Under the pieces are notes generated by a model. It made no database searches. It was not told the DNA's origin and was given only the letters and a program-made list of their open reading frames with translations. A stretch of 64,000 bases of DNA from Myxococcus virescens (GTDB lineage Bacteria > Myxococcota > Myxococcia > Myxococcales > Myxococcaceae), in assembly GCF_900101905.1 (NCBI RefSeq), contig NZ_FNAJ01000009.1, positions 162,256 through 226,255 on the forward strand, given 5' to 3'. This document shows, in pieces, positions 25,612 through 36,647 of this stretch. Both the position numbers and the translations under genes were made by a program. The stretch's first letter is position 1, and every line of letters begins with the position of its first letter.

Positions 25612-25687
25612 CCGTCCGGAATGCGAGGCCGTCAGTCACGTCGGCCTTGCGCGTCCGTTCGGGATGGTTCAACAATGCCGGACTTCT

Positions 25688-25762
<75 letters not shown>

Positions 25763-25797
25763 TTGAAGTGCAGCATCGGAAGCAGGCGGCCCGGCCA

Positions 25798-25871
25798 GCT
25801 CCAGTAGCTCAGCTGGATAGAGCACCGGCCTTCTAAGCCGGGGGTCGCAGGTTCGAGCCCTGCCTGGGGCG
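25798..25871 (+). tRNA. tRNA-Arg (anticodon TCT)
   Basis: Acceptor GCTCCAG pairs with CTGGGGC (one T-G pair). Anticodon stem CCGGC/GCCGG holds loop CTTCTAA, giving anticodon TCT (AGA/AGG codons). T-arm GCAGG-TTCGAGC-CCTGC is perfect. Discriminator G. It lies 36 bases after tRNA-Pro. Confidence 0.94.
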
Positions 25872-25969
25872 CTAACCTGGCCGTAAGTCGTATTTGGGCC
25901 TTGTCAGGGTCCTGGTTTCCAAGGTAGGGAAGCCGCCGCTTCAAACGCCGTTCGCGGTAAAGCTGTAAC

Positions 25970-26044
25970 GGCGGCCATAGCTCAACTGGTTAGAGCGCCG
26001 GACTGTGACTCCGGAGGTTGCCGGTTCGATCCCGGTTGGCCGCC
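25970..26044 (+). tRNA. tRNA-His (anticodon GTG)
   Basis: Acceptor GCGGCCA pairs with TGGCCGC, with an extra genome-encoded G at position -1 (25970) opposite discriminator C, the identity element for HisRS. Anticodon stem CCGGA/TCCGG, loop CTGTGAC, anticodon GTG. T-arm GCCGG-TTCGATC-CCGGT. Confidence 0.95.
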
Positions 26045-26067
26045 CTTCTTTACCCGCCCTCGAAATT

Positions 26068-26141
26068 GCGTTCGTAGCTCAACTGGATAGAGCACCGGGC
26101 TTCGAACCCGGGGGTTGGGGGTTCAAGTCCCTCCGAGCGCG
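26068..26141 (+). tRNA. tRNA-Arg (anticodon TCG)
   Basis: Acceptor GCGTTCG pairs with CGAGCGC (one T-G pair). Anticodon stem CCGGG/CCCGG, loop CTTCGAA, anticodon TCG (CGA codons). T-arm GGGGG-TTCAAGT-CCCTC, discriminator G. It is the last tRNA before the antisense bet gene. Confidence 0.93.
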
Positions 26142-26167
26142 CACCTTCCAGCAGGTTGAAGCAGGAA

Positions 26168-26195
26168 CGCCCCCGCCACTTTCGTAGCGGGGGCG
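26168..26195. terminator. GC-rich hairpin between tRNA-Arg and bet
   Basis: CGCCCCCGC (26168-26176) and GCGGGGGCG (26187-26195) pair perfectly around a ten-base loop. It lies between the converging tRNA cluster and the bet gene. There is no T-run on either side, so bidirectional termination is plausible but unproven. Confidence 0.5.
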
Positions 26196-26228
26196 CCCCC
26201 TCACAGCCTGACGGTTTCCTGCCCAGCG

Positions 26229-27323
26229 TCACGCATCATGGGCCGCGCCGTTGCCGCCGCCCTTCGACGCCGGCACCCGGCAGCGCAGCTCCGTCTCCGC
26301 CTCCAACGCCAGCAGGTTCTCCCGCATGGCCTTGGCCCAGCGCGCCCGGGGCTGCTCCATCAGCTTCTCGTTGGCCAGGTCGATGGACTCGCTCAGCTCG
26401 TCGTCGGAAAGCTCGGAGGCCGTCTTCCCCTTGTGGGGGCCGAACGCCACCACCACGGCGCTTGGCTTGGGGCGGGGCGCCGCGGGCTCCGGACTGGCGG
26501 CGGGCACCGCCTCCAGGGGGGACTCGCGCGGCTGCTTGGGCTGGAGCGGCACGTCGATGTTCAACTGCGCCGCGGCGGCCTGGGACGCGCGCGGCTCCTG
26601 GGGCGCCAGCGGCGGGAAGGACGCCTTGAGGGGACCGGGCTTGGAGCCCAGCACCTCGTAGGGGCTGCTGCCGTGCTCGTCCGAGTGTGACTCGTAGTCC
26701 TCGGCGGGCATCTCCTCCCGCACATAGAGTCCGCCGAAGGCCTCCGGGTACGCCTTGCGCAGGGCCGCCACGCGGGCGCACTTCTCAATCATGGTGGTGG
26801 GAATCTTGGACCACAGCGGCGTCTGCTGGACGTAGCCGCTGAAGTCCAACCACACCACCACCGGCAGCTTGTCCTCGCGCACCACCCGCGACCAGGCGCC
26901 CACCAGCGCGCCCTTTCGCTTGGCGGGGTTGAAGCGGTGCACCACCTCGCCTCGGCCCTGGTCCACGACGATGTCGTCCTCGGCGAACACCGCGCTCGCC
27001 TGGATGCCCTTGAAGTCCGGGAAGCGCTCGGCGCGCGCGAGCATTCCGGCCTCGGAGGGTTGGAACTCGTACTTCGTCACCCAGTTGGGCCGCTCGCGGT
27101 TGCCGGCGTTCTGCCGGCGCGCCACGCAGAAGGCCTCCTTGAGGAGCGGGTCCAGGCCACTGCGCTTGCACTGCTCGATGAAGAGGGCGAACTCGTCCTC
27201 GCTGATGCCGCGAGGGCAGATGGTCCGCTTCACGAGCTCCACGCGCTCCCGTGTCCACCCGGCGTGCTGGCCACCCTGGCCGGCCGCCGTTCCTTCCGCC
27301 TTCTGTTGGGGGTTGGCTTCCAT
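26229..27323 (-). CDS. bet: Phage-type recombination protein Bet (Redβ/RecT-like) with ExoX-like C-terminal motif
   Basis: A 364-residue predicted single-strand annealing protein. The first 200 residues contain family features: ERVELVKRTICPRGISEDEFALFIEQCKRSGLDPLLKEAFCVARR, TKYEFQPSEAGMLARAERF, AWSRVVREDKLPVVVWLDFSGYV and MIEKCARVAALRKAYPEAFGGLYVREE, as in lambda Redβ and phage Bet proteins. A Pro/Ala/Lys-rich linker follows, then VVVAFGPHKGKTASELSDDELSESIDLAN, which resembles the C-terminal domain found on ExoX-like exonucleases. No exo, gam, integrase or structural phage gene is nearby. GGAGAAG lies upstream of ATG 27323. It lies antisense between two groups of tRNA genes, a typical insertion spot for phages. 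Confidence 0.85.
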   Translation of the reverse strand: MEANPQQKAEGTAAGQGGQHAGWTRERVELVKRTICPRGISEDEFALFIEQCKRSGLDPLLKEAFCVARRQNAGNRERPNWVTKYEFQPSEAGMLARAERFPDFKGIQASAVFAEDDIVVDQGRGEVVHRFNPAKRKGALVGAWSRVVREDKLPVVVWLDFSGYVQQTPLWSKIPTTMIEKCARVAALRKAYPEAFGGLYVREEMPAEDYESHSDEHGSSPYEVLGSKPGPLKASFPPLAPQEPRASQAAAAQLNIDVPLQPKQPRESPLEAVPAASPEPAAPRPKPSAVVVAFGPHKGKTASELSDDELSESIDLANEKLMEQPRARWAKAMRENLLALEAETELRCRVPASKGGGNGAAHDA

Positions 27324-27703
27324 CTCTGTCTTCTCCTGCTACGACCTGCGCGAAAAGGGCGGACGACCTCCGTCCGCCCGCATGGTTGCCGCGGGGTGCT
27401 CGGTGCTCTCGAGGTGACTGACCGCGAGCCATCACACGCTCGCCGTCCCGCCAGGCTGGGACGAACAGCGTGCTACGGCCATGTTGAACATCGGAGTGGG
27501 GCGCTCGCTTCACATGCCTGCGTCACGCACCGGGCCCGGCTGAAGGGCATGCGGACCAGCATCGACTCCGGAAAGCACCGGAGACGAATCGCCACGGACA
27601 GGAATGAAGGGGGGCGTGAAAAAACGTTTTGACACAGCAGGCGGCGTTCTGTAGTTACCGCCGCCACCTGGACGCCGCGCAGGCGGCGGACCGGGGCAGT
27701 GCC
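27324..27703. other. Intergenic region between bet and tRNA-Lys
   Basis: About 380 bases with no convincing gene. On the minus side, the bet leader contains a perfect 9-bp hairpin (GGGCGGACG 27357-27365, CGTCCGCCC 27371-27379). On the plus side, the perfect palindrome AAAACGTTTT (27621-27630) overlaps the -35 of the tRNA-Lys promoter. No attachment-site duplication of the tRNA 3' ends was seen. Confidence 0.6.
27629..27657 (+). promoter_or_regulatory. Promoter of tRNA-Lys
   Basis: A perfect -35 TTGACA (27629-27634), 17-base spacer, and TAGTTA as -10 (27652-27657, weak match). The A/T-rich AAAACGTTTT overlaps its upstream edge. The tRNA starts 46 bases after the -10. Confidence 0.6.
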
Positions 27704-27776
27704 GGGAGCGTAGCTCAATTGGCAGAGCAATGGACTCTTAATCCATAGGTTGTGGGTTCGATTCCCTCCGCTCTCA
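27704..27776 (+). tRNA. tRNA-Lys (anticodon CTT)
   Basis: Acceptor GGGAGCG pairs with CGCTCTC (one G-T pair). Anticodon stem ATGGA/TCCAT, loop CTCTTAA, anticodon CTT. The T-stem GTGGG/CCCTC has one T-T mismatch. Discriminator A. It has its own promoter and is followed at once by a strong terminator. Confidence 0.92.
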
Positions 27777-27781
27777 CTGTG

Positions 27782-27817
27782 AGGCCCCTCCAGAAATGGA
27801 GGGGCCTTTTTGTTTTT
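27782..27817 (+). terminator. Strong intrinsic terminator after tRNA-Lys
   Basis: An 11-bp perfect stem (27782-27792 with 27797-27807), GAAA tetraloop, then TTTTTGTTTTT. It begins six bases after the tRNA 3' end. Confidence 0.93.
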
Positions 27818-27880
27818 CCGGCCCCTGCCGTCACGCGGACGTTTCGCGGTAAGACGGTGCAGTGCACGACGGCGCAACCC

Positions 27881-27962
27881 GGGCGGGTGGCGAAACTGGT
27901 AGACGCGCCAGACTTAGGATCTGGTACCGCAAGGTGTGAGGGTTCGAGTCCCTCCTCGCCCA
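27881..27962 (+). tRNA. tRNA-Leu (anticodon TAG)
   Basis: Class II tRNA with an extended variable arm (GGTACCGCAAGGTGT region). Acceptor GGGCGGG pairs with CTCGCCC (one G-T pair), anticodon stem CCAGA/TCTGG, loop CTTAGGA, anticodon TAG (CUA codons). Discriminator A. No clear promoter between the upstream terminator and this gene. Confidence 0.93.
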
Positions 27963-28068
27963 TTTCGCGTTGACCCGTTCGTGCCTATCCCCTAAAGGCG
28001 CACGTCCCACTTTTCCGGCACCGCCCGAAACGACTGATTGTCTGGCGGCGGTGGCGAGCGAGGCCCGC

Positions 28069-29346
28069 ATGAAGGTCCAGGTCGAGGAGCTTTCTCCCAT
28101 TGAGAAGAAGCTCTCCATCGAGGTCGACAATGCCCGCGTGGCGGAGGAGCTTTCCCGCGCGTACTCCAACCTGGGCCGCCAGGTGCGGCTGCCGGGGTTC
28201 CGTCAGGGCAAGGTGCCTCGCCGCATCCTGGAGCAGCGCTTCCGTGACCAGGTGGAGGACGAGGTCATCCAGCGCGTGGTGCAGAGCGCGTACGTGGAGG
28301 CCATCCGCGAGCACAAGGTGGAGGTCGTCGCCACGCCGCAGGTGACCAACTCCGGCCTCAAGCCCAACACCCCGTTCACCTTCGAGGCTCGCGTCGAGGT
28401 GAAGCCCAAGGTGGAGGCCAAGGACTACGTCGAGCTGCCGCTGACGAAGTCCGACACCGCCGTCACGGACGAGCAGGTGAACGAGCAGCTGGAGCGGATG
28501 CGCCAGTCGATGGCCCGCCTGGAGCCCGTCACCGACCGCGACACCGCCGCCTCCGGCGACTACGCCACCGTGGACTTCGACGCCACCGTGGACGGCCAGC
28601 CGTTTACGGGCAGCAAGGCGGAGGGCATCACCGTGCAGGTGCAGCCCGGTGAGCTGGTGGAGTCCAAGATTGCCGCCCTGGAGGGCGTGAAGGTCGGCGA
28701 GTCCAAGGACATCGACTACACCTTCCCGCAGGAGTACCGCGTGGAGGAGGTGCGCGGAAAGACGGCACGCTTCCACCTCACGCTCAAGGGCGTGCAGAAG
28801 GAAATCGTCCCCGAGCTGAACGACGACTTCGCCAAGCAGACGGGCGTCGCCCAGTCCATGGACGAGCTGCGCACCAAGCTCCGTGAGGACATGGAGAAGG
28901 CGCGCAAGTCCCAGGTGGAGGGTGAGGAGCGCGAGGCGCTGATGAAGGCGCTGCTGGAGCGCAACACCTTCGACGTGCCCCGCGCCATGGTGGAGCGGGC
29001 CATGGACTCCATGCTGCGCGGCGCGCTGCAGCAGCTCCAGCGCTCCGGTGTGGACCCCCGCCAGCTGAACCTGGACTTCAACCGGCTGCGCGAGGACATG
29101 CGCGAGAAGGCCCTCCAGGAAGTGAAGGGCACGCTGCTCTTCGAGTCCATCGCTCAGAAGGAGGGCATCCAGGCCTCCGACGCGGACGTGGACGCCCGCA
29201 TCGAGCAGCTCGCCAACGAGGCGGGCCAGCCGGTCGCCGTGGTGCAGAAGTACTTCAAGGGCGCCGACGAGCGCCTCGGGTTGTCTCTCCGACTCCGGGA
29301 GGAAAAGACGATTGAATTCCTGAGGAGCCGGGCGAAGTATTCGTAA
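28069..29346 (+). CDS. tig: Trigger factor
   Basis: A 425-residue ribosome-associated chaperone. The N-terminal ribosome-binding domain has [12 protein letters not shown] (the signature GFRxGKxP at the tunnel exit). Residues about 150-230 form the PPIase domain ([24 protein letters not shown]). The C-terminal substrate cradle follows ([16 protein letters not shown]). It precedes clpP and clpX, the common bacterial arrangement linking folding and degradation. Confidence 0.96.
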   Translation: MKVQVEELSPIEKKLSIEVDNARVAEELSRAYSNLGRQVRLPGFRQGKVPRRILEQRFRDQVEDEVIQRVVQSAYVEAIREHKVEVVATPQVTNSGLKPNTPFTFEARVEVKPKVEAKDYVELPLTKSDTAVTDEQVNEQLERMRQSMARLEPVTDRDTAASGDYATVDFDATVDGQPFTGSKAEGITVQVQPGELVESKIAALEGVKVGESKDIDYTFPQEYRVEEVRGKTARFHLTLKGVQKEIVPELNDDFAKQTGVAQSMDELRTKLREDMEKARKSQVEGEEREALMKALLERNTFDVPRAMVERAMDSMLRGALQQLQRSGVDPRQLNLDFNRLREDMREKALQEVKGTLLFESIAQKEGIQASDADVDARIEQLANEAGQPVAVVQKYFKGADERLGLSLRLREEKTIEFLRSRAKYS

Positions 29347-29367
29347 GGTTCCCTCACCGAGGTCGAC

Positions 29368-29988
29368 ATGCCCTTCATGCCCGTTCCCTACGTCATCGAG
29401 CAGACCCACCGGGGTGAGCGCTCGTACGACATCTACAGCCGGCTCCTGAAGGACCGCATCGTGATGCTGGGCACGGAGATCGACGATGACGTGGCCAACG
29501 TCATCGTCGCCCAGCTGCTGTTCCTGGAGTCGGAAGACCCGGACAAGGACATCAACCTCTACATCAACTCGCCGGGCGGGTCGGTGACGGCGGGCCTCGC
29601 CATCTACGACACCATGCAGTATGTGAAGTGTCCGGTGTCCACCATCTGCGTCGGGCAGGCGGCCTCCATGGGGGCCGTCCTCCTGCTCGCGGGTGCCAAG
29701 GGCAAGCGTTACGCCCTGCCGTCCAGCCGCATCATGATTCACCAGCCTCTGGGTGGTGTGCGCGGTCAGGCAACGGACATTGAAATCCAGGCGAAGGAAA
29801 TCCTCCGGATGAAGGCGAAGCTCAACGAGCTCATCGTCAAGCACACCGGGCAGTCCATCGAGCGTGTCGAGAAGGACACGGACCGCGACTACTTCATGGG
29901 CGCGTCCGAGGCGAAGGCCTACGGCATCATCGATGAGATCCAGAATCCCCGGAAGGTCGTGGGACTGGGCAAGGAAGAGAAGAAGTAG
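29368..29988 (+). CDS. clpP: ATP-dependent Clp protease proteolytic subunit
   Basis: A 206-residue serine peptidase that forms the double-heptamer chamber with ClpX or ClpA. Catalytic Ser100 (GQAASMGA), His125 (MIHQPLGG) and Asp174 (TDRD) keep E. coli spacing. [19 protein letters not shown] supports the oxyanion-hole strand. The N-terminal [27 protein letters not shown] is the standard ClpP start, with a possible propeptide before VPYV. GAGG precedes the ATG. Confidence 0.97.
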   Translation: MPFMPVPYVIEQTHRGERSYDIYSRLLKDRIVMLGTEIDDDVANVIVAQLLFLESEDPDKDINLYINSPGGSVTAGLAIYDTMQYVKCPVSTICVGQAASMGAVLLLAGAKGKRYALPSSRIMIHQPLGGVRGQATDIEIQAKEILRMKAKLNELIVKHTGQSIERVEKDTDRDYFMGASEAKAYGIIDEIQNPRKVVGLGKEEKK

Positions 29989-30021
29989 GCGGATTGCCGA
30001 GGCCTCGGCGCCTCGGCCGGC

Positions 30022-30070
30022 AGCCGGAGCCGCGGGAATGCGCCCCCGCGACTCCGGCTTTCTGCTTTCT
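30022..30070 (+). terminator. Terminator between clpP and clpX
   Basis: A 15-bp stem with one mismatch (30022-30036 with 30045-30059), an eight-base loop and a T-rich tail TTTCTGCTTTCTG. It follows clpP by about 33 bases, implying clpX has its own promoter or readthrough. Confidence 0.8.
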
Positions 30071-30204
30071 GCGTCACGGCACAGGTCCTGTTAAGTACCC
30101 GGAAGGCGCGTGGACGTTCCGGACGGGGGCTGACTAGATTGGTCCGAGCCAGGAACGGGGTGGAGTTCGGGGGCGGGGGCCTTTCAGGCGCAGCGAGGGA
30201 CGAA

Positions 30205-31488
30205 ATGGCGGGCAAGAACGTGGAGAAGCGAGACAACCAGACCCTCTGCTGCTCCTTCTGTGGAAAGTCACAGAAGGAGGTCAAGAAGCTCATCGCGGGG
30301 CCGACGGTCTACATCTGCGACGAGTGCATCGGGCTGTGCAACGACATCATCGCGGAGGAGATCGACCGCGAGGAGACGAAGGACACGAAGCTGCGCATCC
30401 CCCGGCCCTCCGAAATCAAGGCGGTCCTGGACGAGTACGTGATTGGGCAGGAGCGGGCGAAGAAGACGCTCTCCGTCGCCGTGCACAACCACTACAAGCG
30501 CATCGAGTCCAAGGTCGCGATGGAGGACGTGGAGCTCCAGAAGAGCAACATCCTTCTCCTGGGGCCTACCGGTAGCGGCAAGACGCTGCTGGCGCAGACG
30601 CTGGCGCGCATCCTCAACGTGCCCTTCACCATCGCCGACGCGACCTGCCTCACCGAGGCCGGCTACGTGGGCGAGGACGTGGAGAACATCATCGTCAACC
30701 TGCTGCAGGCCGCCGACCACGACATCGAGCGCGCCCAGCGCGGCATCGTCTACATCGACGAAATCGACAAGATCGCGCGCAAGTCGGAGAACCCCTCCAT
30801 CACCCGCGACGTCAGCGGCGAGGGCGTTCAGCAGGCGCTGCTCAAGCTCATCGAAGGCACGGTGGCCAATGTTCCGCCCAAGGGTGGCCGCAAGCACCCG
30901 CAGCAGGAGTTCCTGCAGGTGGACACCACCAACATCCTCTTCATCTGCGGCGGCGCCTTCGGCGGGCTGGACCAGGTGATTGAGCGGCGCATGGGCGGCC
31001 GCAGCCTGGGCTTTGGCGCGGACGTGCAGTCCAAGAAGCAACGCAGCCTCACGGAGCTGCTCAAGCACGTGGAGCCGGAGGACCTGCTGAAGTTCGGCAT
31101 GATTCCGGAGTTCATCGGCCGCCTGCCCATCATCACCGCGCTGGAGGAGCTGGATGAGGCTGCCCTCATCAACATCCTCAACCAGCCGAAGAACGCGCTC
31201 ACCAAGCAGTACCGCAAGCTCTTCGAACTGGACGGCGTGACGCTGAAGTTCACCGACGGCGCCCTCAAGGCCATTGCCAACGAGGCCATCCGCCGCAAGG
31301 CGGGCGCCCGTGGCCTGCGCTCCATCCTGGAGTCGGCCATGCTGGACGTGATGTACGAAATCCCGTCCCGCAAGACAGCCCGCGAGGTGCTCATCTCCGA
31401 GGAAGTGATTCTCAAGAAGAGCGAGCCGGTGGTGCTGCACGCCCAGCCGGAGAAGGAAGCGGCCGAGCCGAAGAAGGAATCCGCCTGA
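30205..31488 (+). CDS. clpX: ATP-dependent Clp protease ATP-binding subunit ClpX
   Basis: A 427-residue AAA+ unfoldase. The N-terminal zinc-binding domain shows the C4 pattern (LCCSFCGKS...[10 protein letters not shown]). The AAA+ core follows with Walker [13 protein letters not shown], pore loop GYVGEDVEN, Walker [13 protein letters not shown], and sensor-2 [14 protein letters not shown]. The C-terminal tail ends with a charged Lys/Glu-rich stretch ([11 protein letters not shown]). The start ATG 30205 has GAGGGA upstream. Feeds unfolded, SsrA-type or native substrates to ClpP. Confidence 0.97.
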   Translation: MAGKNVEKRDNQTLCCSFCGKSQKEVKKLIAGPTVYICDECIGLCNDIIAEEIDREETKDTKLRIPRPSEIKAVLDEYVIGQERAKKTLSVAVHNHYKRIESKVAMEDVELQKSNILLLGPTGSGKTLLAQTLARILNVPFTIADATCLTEAGYVGEDVENIIVNLLQAADHDIERAQRGIVYIDEIDKIARKSENPSITRDVSGEGVQQALLKLIEGTVANVPPKGGRKHPQQEFLQVDTTNILFICGGAFGGLDQVIERRMGGRSLGFGADVQSKKQRSLTELLKHVEPEDLLKFGMIPEFIGRLPIITALEELDEAALINILNQPKNALTKQYRKLFELDGVTLKFTDGALKAIANEAIRRKAGARGLRSILESAMLDVMYEIPSRKTAREVLISEEVILKKSEPVVLHAQPEKEAAEPKKESA

Positions 31489-31493
31489 CGCCT

Positions 31494-31522
31494 GGGCCCC
31501 TGTCGGGGGCCCGGTGTTGTCT
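31494..31522 (+). terminator. Hairpin after clpX
   Basis: GGGCCCC (31494-31500) and GGGGCCC (31506-31512) pair around a five-base loop, five bases after the clpX stop, followed by GGTGTTGTCTGG, only weakly T-rich. Confidence 0.55.
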
Positions 31523-31658
31523 GGTTGACGGGGCGCGTCACGGAACCACCTGGTGTGGTCCGGGCGCGCCTCTTTCGTCAGGGGAGGGGCCGGGCTTGCG
31601 TTGGCCCCGCCACACTTTTTGTGGGACGGCCGGGGCCCTTTCTGTATGTGCTGGGCCC

Positions 31659-33851
31659 ATGAGAAAGCTGCTCGTTCCCGCCCTGATGTCGCTCGCGGCG
31701 TGTGCCTCCCAGAAGGAGGCCGCGCGTGATGAGCTGCCCGCGGCAGCCTCCGCGGCCCCCGTTCCTGAGGAGTCTCCCCGCATGTCCTACCCGGCGACCC
31801 GGGCGGAGCAGGTTGTCGACACGTTGCACGGCGTCCAGGTGGCGGACCCGTACCGTTGGCTCGAGGACGAGAAGGCCCCCGAGGTCCAGACGTGGATGAC
31901 GGCGCAGAACGCGCACGCCCGCGAAGCGCTGGCGAAGTTCCCCGGCCGTGAGGCCCTGGCCGCGCGCTTCAAGGAGCTGTTCTACACCGACTCCGTCTCC
32001 ACCCCGTCGCGCCGCAACGGGCGCTTCTTCTACGTCCGCACCCACAAGGACAAGGAGAAGGCCATCCTCTACTGGCGCCAGGGGGAGAGCGGGCAGGAGA
32101 AGGTGCTGTTGGATCCGAACGGCTGGAGCAAGGACGGCACCGTGTCCCTGGGGACGTGGGCCGTGTCCTGGGACGGCAAGAAGGTGGCCTTCGCCCAGAA
32201 GCCCAACGCCGCGGATGAGGCGGTGCTGCACGTCATCGACGTGGACTCCGGCGAGTGGTCCAAGGTCGACGTCATCGAGGGCGGCAAGTACGCCACGCCC
32301 AAGTGGACGCCCGACAGCAAGGGCTTCTATTACGAGTGGCTGCCCACGGACCCGTCCATCAAGGTGGACGAGCGCCCCGGCTACACCACCATCCGCTACC
32401 ACACGCTGGGCACGGAGCCGTCGAAGGACACCGTGGTGCACGAGCGCACCGGCGACCCGACGACGTTCCTCCAGAGCGACCTGAGCCGCGACGGCAAGTA
32501 CCTGTTCGTCTACATCCTCCGCGGCTGGAGCGAGAACGACGTCTACTGGAAGCGGCCGGGTGAGAAGGACTTCCGCCTGCTGGTGAAGGGCGCGGGCGCC
32601 AAGTACGAGGTGCACGCCTGGAAGGACCGCTTCTACGTCCTCACCGACGAGGGCGCCCCGCGCCAGCGCGTCTTCGAGGTGGATCCGGCGAAGCCGGCCC
32701 GCGCGTCGTGGAAGGAGATTGTCCCCGAGGACCCGTCCGCGTCCCTGCTGTCCGTCAGCATCGTCGGCGGGCACCTGTCGCTGGAGTACCTCAAGGACGC
32801 GACGTCCGAGGTGCGCGTGGCCACGCTGAAGGGCAAGCCGGTGCGCACGGTGCAGCTGCCGGGCGTGGGCGCGGCGTCCAACCTGGTGGGCCTGGAGGAC
32901 CTGGATGACGCCTACTACGTCTTCACGTCCTTCACCACGCCCCGCCAAATCTACAAGACGTCCGTCAGCACCGGGAAGTCGGAGCTCTGGGCCAAGGTGG
33001 ACGTGCCCATGAACCCGGAGCAGTACCAGGTCGAGCAGGTCTTCTACGCGTCCAAGGACGGGACGAAGGTGCCCATGTTCGTGGTGCACCGCAAGGACCT
33101 GAAGCGTGACGGCAACGCGCCCACGCTGCTCTACGGCTACGGCGGCTTCAACGTGAACATGGAGGCCAACTTCCGCTCGAGCATCCTGCCCTGGCTGGAC
33201 GCGGGCGGCGTGTACGCGGTGGCCAACCTGCGCGGCGGCGGCGAGTACGGCAAGGCCTGGCACGACGCCGGCCGCCTGGACAAGAAGCAGAACGTCTTCG
33301 ACGACTTCCACGCGGCGGCCGAGTACCTGGTCCAGCAGAAGTACACGCAGCCCAAGCGGCTGGCCATCTACGGCGGCAGCAACGGCGGCCTGCTGGTGGG
33401 CGCGGCCATGACGCAGCGGCCGGAGCTGTACGGCGCGGTGGTGTGCGCGGTGCCCCTGCTGGACATGGTGCGCTACCACCTCTTCGGCAGCGGCCGGACC
33501 TGGATTCCGGAGTACGGCACGGCGGAGAAGCCCGAGGACTTCAAGACGCTGCACGCCTACTCGCCCTACCACCATGTGCGGCCGGGCGTGCGCTACCCGG
33601 CGCTGCTGATGATGGCGGCGGACCACGACGACCGGGTGGACCCCATGCACGCCCGCAAGTTCGTGGCGGCGGTGCAGAACTCGCCCGGAAACCCGGCGAC
33701 GGCGCTGCTGCGCATCGAGGCCAACGCGGGCCACGGTGGCGCGGATCAGGTGGCCAAGGCCATTGAGTCCAGCGTGGACCTGTACTCGTTCCTGTTCCAC
33801 GCCCTGGAGGTCCAGGGGGCACAGGGTGGGGTGGCGGCGCAGGGCCGCTGA
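31659..33851 (+). CDS. Prolyl oligopeptidase with lipoprotein leader
   Basis: A 730-residue S9 serine peptidase that cleaves short peptides after proline. The N-terminal 20 residues ([15 protein letters not shown]) form a lipoprotein signal with lipidated Cys15, then a Pro/Ala linker. From [17 protein letters not shown] at residue 42 the sequence is, from memory, nearly identical to the structurally studied M. xanthus prolyl endopeptidase. GGSNGG gives catalytic Ser574, which is position 533 in that shorter numbering. DHDDRV and ANAGHGG carry the Asp and His. The ATG at 31659 is chosen because the lipobox fits exactly; published forms start at MSYP. Bounded by terminators on both sides. Confidence 0.93.
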   Translation: MRKLLVPALMSLAACASQKEAARDELPAAASAAPVPEESPRMSYPATRAEQVVDTLHGVQVADPYRWLEDEKAPEVQTWMTAQNAHAREALAKFPGREALAARFKELFYTDSVSTPSRRNGRFFYVRTHKDKEKAILYWRQGESGQEKVLLDPNGWSKDGTVSLGTWAVSWDGKKVAFAQKPNAADEAVLHVIDVDSGEWSKVDVIEGGKYATPKWTPDSKGFYYEWLPTDPSIKVDERPGYTTIRYHTLGTEPSKDTVVHERTGDPTTFLQSDLSRDGKYLFVYILRGWSENDVYWKRPGEKDFRLLVKGAGAKYEVHAWKDRFYVLTDEGAPRQRVFEVDPAKPARASWKEIVPEDPSASLLSVSIVGGHLSLEYLKDATSEVRVATLKGKPVRTVQLPGVGAASNLVGLEDLDDAYYVFTSFTTPRQIYKTSVSTGKSELWAKVDVPMNPEQYQVEQVFYASKDGTKVPMFVVHRKDLKRDGNAPTLLYGYGGFNVNMEANFRSSILPWLDAGGVYAVANLRGGGEYGKAWHDAGRLDKKQNVFDDFHAAAEYLVQQKYTQPKRLAIYGGSNGGLLVGAAMTQRPELYGAVVCAVPLLDMVRYHLFGSGRTWIPEYGTAEKPEDFKTLHAYSPYHHVRPGVRYPALLMMAADHDDRVDPMHARKFVAAVQNSPGNPATALLRIEANAGHGGADQVAKAIESSVDLYSFLFHALEVQGAQGGVAAQGR

Positions 33852-33863
33852 CACCCCAAGCGG

Positions 33864-33890
33864 ACGCCCGAGGGAGCCTCGGGTGTTCCC
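33864..33890 (+). terminator. Terminator after prolyl oligopeptidase
   Basis: ACGCCCGAGG (33864-33873) pairs with CCTCGGGTGT (33877-33886, one G-T pair) around a GAG loop, starting 13 bases after the stop. Confidence 0.7.
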
Positions 33891-33902
33891 TTGATGGCAA
33901 GA

Positions 33903-33935
33903 CGCCGTTCCCCAATCTTGAGCCGGGGAACGGCG
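33903..33935. promoter_or_regulatory. 11-bp inverted repeat upstream of lonV
   Basis: CGCCGTTCCCC (33903-33913) and GGGGAACGGCG (33925-33935) are perfect inverted copies separated by 11 bases, about 115 bases before the lonV start. It could be a second terminator of the upstream gene or an operator for stress control of lonV. It is not the CIRCE element. Confidence 0.5.
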
Positions 33936-34049
33936 CCGCGAAACGCCGTGTTATAGAACTGCTGCATCCCGTACGAATGCTCGGCGAGCGAGCAGACGGG
34001 CAACTCTTCTAGGGGCCTGCAACTCCGAGGGCCCGCAGGTGGCGGATAC

Positions 34050-36506
<2,457 letters not shown>

Positions 36507-36560
36507 CGTAAGACAGACAGCACCCGGCGGGCCGCCGCGCCTGCCGGGCCGAGCTGAAGG

Positions 36561-36614
36561 GAAGCCAGGACGCCGGACGACCAAGGTCACCGGGTTCCTG
36601 GCTTCTCCTTTTCT
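36561..36614 (+). terminator. Terminator after lonV
   Basis: GAAGCCAGG (36561-36569) pairs with CCTGGCTTC (36597-36605), with a further GC-rich inner stem, followed by TCCTTTTCT. Confidence 0.7.
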
Positions 36615-36647
36615 GGCGCCTGGACCTTCGGGGTAGAAGGGGCCTTG

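Noticed and set aside
26229..27323. The Bet gene as evidence of an intact prophage
   Set aside because: No other phage gene, integrase or duplicated tRNA end was found in the window.
33903..33935. Inverted repeat before lonV considered as a CIRCE/HrcA site
   Set aside because: The arms do not match TTAGCACTC or GAGTGCTAA.
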